64,000 bases of DNA from Apteryx mantelli (taxonomy: Eukaryota > Chordata > Aves > Apterygiformes > Apterygidae), in NCBI RefSeq assembly GCF_036417845.1, contig NC_089981.1, positions 63,887,268 through 63,951,267 on the forward strand. Direction: 5' to 3'. The position numbers and the translations under genes are program-made. Below the pieces are notes generated by a model. The model ran no database searches. It was not told where the DNA came from and saw nothing but the letters and a program-made list of their open reading frames with translations. Of this stretch, positions 38,780 through 50,498 are shown piece after piece (the first letter of the stretch is position 1; each line of letters begins with the position of its first letter).

Positions 38780-40137
38780 TCACAGCATGCCAAAGCCCTC
38801 ACAACCCTCGCTGATGGCTAGCTGCAGCATCTTATGTACTTCTTCATAGGAGTCGTAAGTTGGGAGGCACAACTGGTTAAAACTGGAAGACAAAAAAAGA
38901 AAAATTCCATACAGACTAGATCTGAGACACCATCCCCATCAGCTGCTTGCAAATAGACTGACAAGATGGCCACACACATTACATTTTATACACTGCTTGC
39001 CCACCACAAATAGCTAGTGGTGGCTTCCCAAAGCAAAACGCAGAAAGTTCCCCCACACTGGGGTACTTACCAAGTGTGGGCTGTCGGTAATGTACTGTGG
39101 GTTGGAGCTGCAATGATCTGGAAAGATGGACAGAGTGCAGCAAACCCTCCTGGGGGCAGCTGGGAGGAACCAGTTGTGAACTGCAGGAGCCTGGCCAGCT
39201 CTTCCTGTGTGAAACTGGAGACCACAGTCCAAAACCACCTCATGACCTATTAGGAAACAAGAAAGGCAAAGCCAGGTCAGGCAAACAAATCAAATAAGTG
39301 TAAGAGCAGGTCACAAGAAGACCACTTGTAAGCAAGTGTTCTACTACCAGTCATAATTATCTGTTTTATCAGGGTGAAACAGAGGCAAGGATCATATAGT
39401 TTCTTACCAGTTAAGTGTTGTCTCATGTCACTACCTACCACTAGCACTTTCCTTTAAAGAAGCACTTCTTCTCTCCCCACAGATTTTTTTTTTTTAAAGA
39501 AATATCTGTATAGGCAAGCTAGGTAAGTTAATAGCACAGTAGAGCATTTGCTTTCTGCACTAGGCTAATCTCTTGGGGTTTTTTTGGTTTTGTTTTTTAC
39601 ATCTTCTGATACTTTTGCAGGAAGGTGGAACAGGAACTTTTTCTCCAACCTGTTTTCATCTTAGATGTTTTGGCAATTTCCATTATTTTTCTAAATGAAG
39701 CTGACTGCAGTCCCAGGTGCTCCCCTTCCCATCCCCCACCATCGGAAAAAGCAGGGATGGGGACCATTACAGGGTACAAATTTAGGCTACTATATCAGGA
39801 GTGTCTACTACAGTACTTAATTCCCAGTACTACATCTCAGTCTGGGCTGCAATCATGATCTTAAAGCATCCCTTAGAGATAAGCATATCACCATGAATAT
39901 CTTCAGTAGCATAACTCCCACCAATTCCTCTTGACTCCCCGCTGAAATGTTCTTAATGAGAGCTTTGTTGGCTTTTCTTAAACAGACCACTGCTGTAGTT
40001 GGGCTAACTGATTTCAGCAAGCAGGAGGAAGAAACCCTTTCACTTACCTTCTCACGGAAATGCCAAGAGCCTCCTACCACTACAGCATGTGCCTTGAAGT
40101 CACAGACACTGATGTCCCCAGTACCACACATAAGCAA
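38780..40137 (-). CDS. AREL1: AREL1 HECT C-lobe exons with catalytic cysteine (coding exons 16-18)
   Basis: Exon 16 gives LLMCGTGDISVCDFKAHAVV. Exon 17 gives RWFWTVVSSFTQEELARLLQ and FTTGSSQLPPGGFAAL. Exon 18 gives NQLCLPTYDSYEEVHKMLQL and ends EGFGML with stop TGA at 38780-38782. The C-lobe signature LPTAHTCFNQLCLPTY spans the last intron. The catalytic Cys791 codon is split TG|T, with TG at 39072-39071 and T at 38882. Any use of another last acceptor would therefore destroy the active site. The first cysteine after the threonine forms the ubiquitin thioester in this family (human Cys790). Confidence 0.96.
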
Positions 40138-43100
40138 CTGAAAGGCAAGGGACTGCAGTAAGAAGGTCAGGACCCCAGGAAACTCAAAGACAGCTACTGT
40201 TCAAATTACAAATGCTTCAAGTGCTTAGAGAAGAAACATTCTGGCTTTATTCCAGATCCAAAAAGCTCTTTATTTCTCAGAGAGGAGAGTAAGCATAGGT
40301 AAGGATGCTTAGGAAGGCAGCAATTACCTCTAGCTCATTCTCATCAAAAATAGCCAGGAGGTTCTCAGGAACTAGTTCATTAAGACCTGGAAGAGAAGAG
40401 GAGAGGAGAGGAGAGCAAGTGAGTACTAGCCTCCAGGACATAAAGGCAAAAGGAATGGGGAACACACAGCATATTACCTTTCAGGAAGTGATCCACCTCC
40501 TCTCTAACCTGATTAGCCAGCCTGTACTGTGCAAGCAGATTCAAATACAAAATTTTGTTTTCATTGGTTACTGGCACCTGAGCTCCTCCTGTCACAAGTT
40601 CAACCACCTGGAAACAGGAGATCACTTGACATGAGTATGAGCAGCAGCATTCCCCAAACGCAAACTCCCAACTGGAATGGACACTCCTTTATACTGTCCA
40701 GAATAAGCTCACTTTTCTGGGTCACATGGCACAGTTCCCAGCCTCCCTTGCTACAGGTGGAAGGGGTTGAACTGTCCCACTTTCAGGAATGTCTCCCTCA
40801 CCTTCTCCAGCTGTCCTGTTTTGCTGTACTTCTCTTCAGCAAAGACCAAATCCATCTCACTCACATCATTGTTCAGTATGAAACACACCTTGGATTTATA
40901 GAATTCTGGGTCATCTGTTTCAAAATACTGAGCAAAAAGAAAGAGGCAGGGGTGTATGGGGCAGAAAGAGAGAGAAAAGAAAAAAAATTAACGTACATGG
41001 CTAGCCAGGATTCTGGATCTTCTTCTATTACACTAGCATTTAGCCTCTACCCACAACCCAATACAGGCTTCATACAAGGCAAGGAAGGTTCACCTTGTAA
41101 TGCATACGAAGTCCTATGATCTGAGCCAGGAAGGATCGGGTGAAGCGAGCTCGCACCAGTTGTTTGTAAGCACCGCCCAGAGACGATTCATAAAGACACT
41201 TCCCCACCAGGCGGCCTGCAAACTCATACACTTTCAGTCGTAAATGTGGGGGGCGCCCTGGATTTGGATGAACCTGCAAAGAGGAAGGGAATTAAAATAT
41301 TTGAGTACCAGACAAGACTAGCACAAATAGTAGGAATAGCATCAGTTCAAGTTGCTGTATCTCTCAGGCTGCCCAAGGAGCTTTGTAGTAGCATTTTCAG
41401 AGCCAAGCAGTAGAAATGAAATGCTGAGCCTGCCTAAGAAGAATAAAAAAAAATGCTTCACATGCACAGGCCAGAACCTTTGAGACCAGAAATAGATTCT
41501 GAAAGATTCAAACCTAACAAAGCCCCCGATGCCATCTTCTCTTCTCAGAAATCCAGCCTTCCCAGCTAACTAGCTGTTCTGTTCAGGCAGCCTATTCTCT
41601 GATGCTTCAACAGGGTAAGATGATCCAGCAAAGCTTTGAGAAAGGCACACGAAGTGACTGGGCAGGCCTGCTAAAGCAGGGGCAAGGTTGCAGACTTAAT
41701 GAATTTACCAGTTAGCCAATAGCATGCCAACACACCCAGTTTTGCCCATCCAGCATAGGAAACCGCAGACTCACCAGGGCCTGGTTGTTATCACTAAAAC
41801 GGGTAAAGAGTTGATTGGTGGTATCAAATAACGCCTTACAGATGAGCTCAAACCACTCTCTGCGTGGACCTCCCCAGTCCAGAGCTACAAGATAAAACAA
41901 GTTTGGTCATCCATGAGTCAAAACTAGTGCTCAGTATTCTCTAGTCTTTGCCTAGATCAGCACTATTCAATTATTTATTTATTTATTTTTAAAGGAGCTT
42001 GCATCCACTGTGGGAACACAAACACTGCAGCTAGTCTCTTTTGCCAGGACTGGGCATCCTTCTGCCAAGCCACTTGGCACTTAAAGGAAATATCATCCTG
42101 GCAAAGTTCAGCTGTAGTTCAGATCCAACAACAACCAGACGTGAGCAGCCCCGATCTTGGCCAGAGATACCAGGAAAACAAACTCTTAGGCAAAGAACCA
42201 TTGTCTCCAGTTCAATTCCAAAAATTCTTCCTACTGTTAAGATATCCGTAGAGTAAACAGGCAGAAACATTTGCCTAATTCATTTTCCTGTAACTACCCT
42301 TGTATCACATTCTTGCCACTAACAGGATTTTTTATTCTCTCACATGACCTATGGTTTCATGTTCAGATTTCCAAAACAAGGCTGAGTTAGCTCATACAAT
42401 AAGCGTAACTACACAAGGGACTTACCAAACCTCCCTCTTCACAACATTCACCCTTTCTTTAGCAAGTAGCACCCTGTATCAACTTAACCACCATTTACAG
42501 GTGGTATGGGGGAGAACCAGTTGCACACGAATGAAGAATGGCTTTGTAGCAAAAAACAGTAGACAGGGACTCAAGAACTCAAGGTTCTGCTTCCAAATCT
42601 AATACTGATAGACAGTCTCTCACTGGGCCTCAGGTCCCTATGTAAAGCGGGGACAGAATAACACCAGCAGGATAATTTATTAATATCAGTGAAAAAGTGA
42701 CAGGGCTGGAAACCACAATGGACCGATGTACTACAAGAAACCAGAATTTCAGACTAACAAAACTCCACCATCACTTTTTTCACTCCCTCCTGAAGCATAT
42801 TCTTAAGCAAGGTTAACTCACCTTCTTCATCCTGAAAAATCACTTCAAAGTTTTTGCTCCAGTCAGAAACAGAAAAATTCCGTGTTGCTTTGAGAGACTG
42901 CAAAAAAACCACAGGAAAGTAGCAGCAGCTGTTACTGCTTGGCACCCAGTCACCAGTATGAAATCCTGCACATGTGGATGGGCAATTTAAGCAACACAAA
43001 ACACAAGAAATACAGTCTGGTAGTTTAAAGAACAAAACTGAACTAGGAAATCCTAGGGTCTAACTTTTACTTATCTAAAGCCATAGAAGTCAATTCTTCA

Positions 43101-46100
43101 TTTTCTATTAAAAGTAGTAGAAAAACATGATTCACATAAAAACAGTTCATCTTAAAACCAGTATGCAGTTTAGCAACAGTCCTACCACAGCCCAGATGCA
43201 TCCCCCTCAAAGCTGCAGTGCAATATTGTTTAAAGTATTAAAATGCCTGTGGGTAAGAGCAATTTTTGTAAAGCAGTCTCTGCCCACGAGTCAGATTTAA
43301 AAAAGGAACCTTTTTGAGAGCATTAGAAAATAGCTTGAAGGATTCACCAAGTTCATACTTAAAGCAAGTCACAATGCAAAAAAAGTAACAAAATCTTTCA
43401 AGTGTCTATAACTACTTCTGTCCCGATTCTGGATTCCAATGAAGAAAAAGCAAAAGCTACACAGCAGTCCTGAAGAAAACAGTTAGCTCTGACTAGCTGA
43501 TCTTCAAATAAATTGAAACATCATGCTAGTCACTCCTTTGGGCTAAACACACTGGTCGCATTCATTGCATCTATCAACCTTGTAAACTAATGCTTACATT
43601 TATTATTTTAGCACTTAATTTATTTCCTCTTACCAGGCTGTAACACCAGTGCTAACAATAGTGCACCAATTTCTAAAATAGCAGGGAAAAGAAGTCATGG
43701 AAATACTGTTAGAAGTGAAGTCATTTTGTAACAAGCTATTAACTGAAACAAAATCTTGTAAACAGTGTAATTCTGTACGTGCAGAAAATATTCCAAAATA
43801 CAGATTTACTGAGTGTAAATCAAGGAAAATCCTAGCCAGTCCTGCCTCCCCCAGAAATGTTCTTTTCCATCTTTATAACAATTCTATTATGAGACATGTG
43901 GAAACAATAAGTCAGGACAACTGCCTGTTCTGTGTATGCAGTATTCAGAATGTCAATTGAGAGCTATATTATATGAATGTCTCTTTCTTAAGTTCAGTTT
44001 GGGAAACATGTCAGCTCAGGTCAGCTCCAGTGAAGACTCAACTCCAAGGCTCTACAGAGTATTTTATCATTGCACAGATGGGCTTGTAGCAGTGGTTCAG
44101 TGCAAGAACTTCATGCATGCAGCTTGGTATTACCTGACATGAGAGTTCAACTTAGTGAACAGCTTTGTAGCAAAAAAATAGTAGATAGGGACTCAAGAAC
44201 TCCAGGTTCCAATCCCAAATTTAGTCCTGATAGACATAGTCTCTCTCTGGGCCTCAGGTTCCCATGTAAAGTGGAGACAGGATAGCACCAGCCAGAGAAT
44301 TTCTACTTTTATAAGTTATGCAAGCATCTAACGTAGAAACCTCTCAGGGCTTCCTTTACTCTCTGAAGTGTTGCTTAAAAAATTTAACAGAGCCAAAGCT
44401 TCCTAATTACTTAGAGTTTGACCTGATCTTACTATCTGTAGAAAAGAAACAGAGCATCCCACAGGTAAGGGCAGTTACCAGGACTGAGCACAAAAGTGCA
44501 ACCTTGCGATTTTTTTTTCTTCTTCTTCCTGTCTCAAGGCTGACTACTAGTGCCTGCCTTGAAACAAAATGATCAGCCATTCTTGGCATGGTTGCCCTAG
44601 CACATGTCAGTTTGGATTTCATTAGGCACCGAGCAGCAAATAAAGAATGGAGGAAGCACTGGTCTTAGGTGAAGTGACCTATACACTCACCGACTCCAAC
44701 AGACAATGACGGCTGACCTTCAGCGTGACCTTCGAATGAGGTCTTTTCATATGCACCTGACGCAGCTCCCGCTGAAAGAAGTTCACTTTGTCCTGGAAGG
44801 TCTCTGAGCCTCCTGAGAACAGTGACAGTTTGGGTCAGGCCTGAGCTGCCAACATCCCAAATGTCTAGAGGCCACTTCTAAGCCTAATTGCACAGGTTAG
44901 CTTTATAATTCAAGGATGAGTTTGTTACAGCAAAGTTTGGAGACAGAACTCTCAGTCTGTGGGCAGTCTGTGGTTAGTTTTGCAGACATTCAGATACTGA
45001 TAGGGGGGCGTTCAAAGAGAGCGACAGAAAAGCCAAACTGAAAAGGAACTGCTGGCATTATGAAATACATTCCCTGGAAGTGCCCCCAGGATCAAAACAT
45101 GAACTGCAAGAATTACAGAGTTCTCATCAGAGGTCGTTCAATGCTGACAATCTTCATTCATAAGGAAAACTAGCAGACTCAAGTGCTAACTTCCTGACTA
45201 CTGTACCCACCTCCCAGCCTCTTTACCTATGTTTTTATGCAGAGAGCGAATGAAAGTAGCTGCCAAGATGTTCCTCTCCTTGCAGCTGAGCTCCACAGGG
45301 GGCTGGATCCCATCATCCACCACCAGTGTCAGTAGTTTGTGCACAGGGTCAGGACCAAGGTATGAAAACTAGCAGCAAAAAGATGCAAGAAAGGGTAAAA
45401 CTATCATGCAGAAGGTACAGCATGTTCAGTAGATAGAGCACCACCTCCTGCGCTCTCAGACTCTCTCTGCTCACCCATGCAAATGCAGTTAACAGTAACA
45501 CTACTTTAAGTATCTGAACTCCAGTTGGAAGGCTGCCTCAAACAGCAATCCCTAGGCTAGGGCCTTCAGTAGGGACAGTCACAGCAGAGTTATGGGGAAA
45601 ACAGAAGAAATGCAAAAGGAATCAAGATTTATGCCTAGTACTGGGAAAAAAAGTCAGGAAGAAGTGATACAACTAGTTCCTACTCATACATATTAGCAGA
45701 ATTTAGGCACTAAGAGGGAATTCCATAGTCTGAATCTTTCAGAACAGAATAGTCACTTGGTAGGTATAAACCCTTCTCTAAAGGAGAGACTCATTCACAA
45801 GGACTGCAAGCCAGCAACATGGAAGATGCAGTGGTAGCTACATGTAGACAGACTCACCTTTGTGCCAGGACACACTCTAAAGGTGAAAAGGCGCCAAGGA
45901 ATTATCTTCAAGTAGAATTCTTTTACTGAGAATTGCTGAGTAACCACAAGGAAAAGAAAATGTTGAAAGTCATGTATCTATTAAAGCTTTTCCCTGAAAT
46001 ACTTGAAGTACAGGACAGACAAACCCACTAGACAGACCTCCCTCCAACCCCAGGGGCAGGTTTCTGCTAATTTGGGTGGAATCTTCCTCTGGCATGATAC

Positions 46101-49100
46101 ATAAAAACCTTTAAAGTTGGCAATAGCATACAGAACCATAAGCAACTTCCCAATAAGATTTTACTGCACACATTTGTGATGCATGTGGGATACCAGTGTG
46201 ATATAGATTATACAGCAGTAAGCCATGGTGTTCAGTAAAACACTTCTAGTCTCATTGGAGGGTAAATTAAACACACTTGAGAAGCTGAATTCAGAACAAG
46301 ATCACAATGCATTAACAAAAAGGCTCTGGAAAAAAAAAAAGAGACAGACAGACAAAACAAACAAACAAACAAACAACACCCTCCACCTACCAGAACTATT
46401 GCTATTACTTACTAATTTTCAGAATAATCACTTCAAACAATTTTTAAAAAGCACTTGCAATTGCTAAAACCGGAAGATTTGTGGAAATTTCAGTGTGCAC
46501 AGTATTTCTGGCAGAACAAACAACTACCAACTGTGGAACTGCTGCTTTCTGGAGAGCAATCTAAGACCAGACTTAAGCATCCTTAGACAAAACAGAAAAC
46601 CATTTTCTGCACAAGCCTGTTCTAGCTGCAATGACTGGAAAAAATGATCAGCAGCATTTCTCCAGGAACTGAGCAAATATGAACAGCAGCATCTTAAAGA
46701 AATAATAGCATGGTAACATTCATCTAATGTACAGGGCAGATGCGCTAGGTCTATCCAGTGATACAACTGCAAAAGCATCAGAAATGCATTAACAACTTTG
46801 GCATATAAACAGAACTTGCAATAATAAGCATTTCTGATGCTCTTCTTTACCAGGTAATGCCAACAGAAAAGACTGTGAAAGTCCAGAATGATTCTCCAGA
46901 TATAAAGGGACTACCAAGCTCAAAAGGATCCAGTACTCAGTCCCAAATTCAATTTTTAGTGCTGCAAGCAGCAGATTTAAATATCCCCAGCCAGCTTCCT
47001 TCATCAGGAAAACTATTCCTGGAATAGACGTTTATATTGATAATTTATCACTATATTTTTTCAGAACTCATTCAATTAATTGATCAATAAAGTGAACTCA
47101 CTAGTAGATTTTGTGAAATTGTCTACCCTTCTAGTTTCCCTGAATATTCATAGGCAATAAGAAGGGGTAACAGTTTCTGCTAACACAGTTCTAATACAGA
47201 GGAATCACAAGTTCCTTTTATCTTGCTTTAATCCTGTTTCTTCTACTTACACATTTACCCTTTGTTCTCTGATCGTTTTTCCCCTTTTCCCTGAAACACT
47301 CAAGGATAGGACAGACAAACCCATAAGATCTGAGAAATGTCTTCCTCTAAGCTCAGATCCAGAGGTATCAGAAACTGAGAAGGGAATTGCAGGTCTGACC
47401 TGACCAGAACAAAGGGAAGGCAAACTGAAAGTCTACTTGATAATCAGTGAGATAATTTCCTATAGGTTTTGGATCAGACCTAGAAAGACCCATGGAGCCC
47501 TAAAACTTCAAAGATTATTTTATCATTCTCAGTCATGAGCTCTAAATTTGCTGTCTATCTGTAGGCAAACTTTTTAGCCAAATCTGAAGCATCTAAATCT
47601 GGAGTTAAGATATGGGGTACAAGGAAGCTCTTCAGTTGCAGTGTATTTGGACCATGTGTCCAAGGGTAGTAACTGTGTGTTCTTTACCTTAGGTGACACA
47701 TAGCAGTACACTTTTTTAGGTTTCTTCACTTTCTCAGGAGTTTGGCTGTCAGAGGGAGAATCTTCATCCTCATCCTCAGTTGCGGTAGAAGGACGGCGCT
47801 GGGAGGAGTTCAGGTGTGTGGGTGGGAGGTGCCACTGAGTGTTTGTATAACTAGAAGCATTGTAAAGGTAGGCTTCAAAGTAAATACTGACACCCGAGGT
47901 GGACACGTTGCGTTCTACAATGTTCTTTTCATTCTCTGTAGGAAATGGATATAGAAAAGTTGTGTAAAGCTTAATGCAACCAAGAACCAAAAAGCAAAGA
48001 AACCACAGAAGAACACTAAATTAGATTTAAAAAAAGACTATTTATCCAAAGGAAAATCTGGTCAAGTGAATCTCTAAAGAGAACCCAGGAGTGGGAATGA
48101 AGAGATTTCAAGACACTAGATTCTCTGCCCTGGCTTCAGAAAGTGGATGGTTCAAGAAAAAAGAAAGAAGGCATACAGAATACCTCTCTCTCTCAGAACA
48201 CTAGCCTGAAGCCATAGCTATATGACAGCCATATATGATTTTGACTCACTCCTTGAGAAATCGGGAATCACAAAATGGTAAAAAGGTATATAGCTTTCAG
48301 TGGTCTTCATTCATATAGCTTCATATACAATACACAATTGGCTCACTTACTGTATGGCTCTGATACAGAGGACTAGCAAGCAGTAAAAATTACTTGTCTC
48401 AGAGGTAAATCCCCCAAGATAAAGGAGGAAACACATGTGGCTTGTATCTGCTAAGGGAACAGAGAACATCAGCCTTCAGAGAACTCCCCTGTCAGCAACA
48501 AATTCATTTAAATTAGCTTACTTGAATGAATAGGCATTCTTTGAGCAATTAAGCATGGCTAGCATACAGCAAAGCCACATTTAGCTCTGCTGCGAGAGTG
48601 TGCATAGCATCCTGCAAGAGGGCACCTGGAGAATACTGAGCAGCTCTTGACTCACCACTTAGGACAATGATGTCAAAATCACCATTGCTTATGGGCTGGT
48701 TCTGGTAGGAGATGCAGGCATGGAAACATCCCCTACGGTGCAAGGTGAGTCGCAAGAACACTTGGCAAGTTTGCCGATTGCACACCACAGACTTCTCAAA
48801 CAAAACATCGGAGCTCTCATCTTCTTCTTGAGGACCCAGCTAAACAGAAGACACATTAGTAGAGGGGGCAGTCTTCTCTAGCTCACCTGAAGGCAAGCAG
48901 CAAGGGATGAGGTCCCACTCACCTCATGGATGGAGAAGCTGTAATTGTGCTCATCTATCAGGGACACAGAATTGCTGGTGGGATTGTCATACTCATCTCT
49001 TGGAACAATCTGCAGGGTGTGCTGCTGCCCACAGGTCAGCACCAGAGTGGAAAAATGGCAGACAATTTTGGTTTTGGAGGGAACAACCATCCCTGAAGCA

Positions 49101-50465
49101 GACAAAAACAGTTTAGAGTCAAATACAGTGCCAGGTGCAGCTACAAAGAAGAAAGGAAAAGCAAATAGGTGCACAATCCCCTTTAAAATGGGTAAAATCT
49201 CAATACATTCTATGCCCTTGCATTCTAAAAAACAAAGTACCTGAGCACTGAAATGCACACTGTGGTGTGCAGGGTTTGCCTTGGGTCAGACACTTAATAC
49301 CAATAAAGTGAACCCAGGTTCTACCTCTAAAGAACGCTCTTTCCTCCATTCTAACCATCAGTTTGGGATCTCACTCCCACTGCTGGTACACAAAGTACAA
49401 GTCTGCTGACATCCAAGGGAACCTGCAAATTCAGTGTATCACACAAAATTTATCCCAAAGGTTATCTGAGTAGAATCTGACCTTCCTCTTTCCAAAGGGG
49501 TATCTTAGCAAGCTTTGCATCCATTCACAATGTGATTTAATGGAGGTACTTTTAATGAACGTGTACATGAAATATAAAAGATGATGATCAGGATCAAACA
49601 AAGCAAAAACAGAAGGAAACAAATTTAAAATGGATATAAAGAAAACCTTTTCAAGACATGTATACTCTACAGAAGCATATACTCTAAAGTATCAACTGCT
49701 TCAGAGGCTCAAAGGAACACAGTAGGGTATTCAGAGGATAACAGTCAAATCGAAAAACAAGCATTTTTAATTCAAAATATAAATAACTCAATACTTTCAC
49801 AAAAGACATTCTCTGACTACTAGATGGATCATGAAGAACTTAATACAAAAGGGAGAGTGTGATAAATGGTTAGGGAATTTAAGAAACACTAATGATTTAT
49901 GCTGTAAGGCAGTTTCTATTTTGCCATGTGTTGGTAATCACAAGCATGTTTTAAACATGAGTCTATTGCTGGGAATTACACATGGAAAGAGGAAAATGGC
50001 AAAGGGTAACCCCTTCCCTGCCACCTATCTATTTTAGCTGGAAAAATATATGCCTAACTGCCTCCAGTACCTCCAAATCTACATTGAATCACTACATGGC
50101 CACCTAGACCTTACCTGGCTGAAACACCTTGTAGTAGGGGCTGTAGGCCACATTCAAGCCACCGAGTTTTATAGTGATCTCATATCTCCCAGCCCTGCGC
50201 ACAGTGAAGGCCACTTTCACCACATTGGAATCAGGCTCCTGAAGAACTTCCCGGGTTACAGGAATATCAATTGCTAGCTCCACATGGCAGATGTGAACTC
50301 GCAGCCCCACAGGCCGGTGAGCAGGGAAGGGCTGCCCATTCTTATAGAATAACTGCATGGGAAATGGAGAAGTCCAAATCAGCACAAATACGCAGCGCAC
50401 AGAGGGAGAGAAACCAAGTCGCCTTGCAACAAAGCAGCAAAAAGGGCAAGAACCCTGGCTCAGCA

Positions 50466-50498
<33 letters not shown>

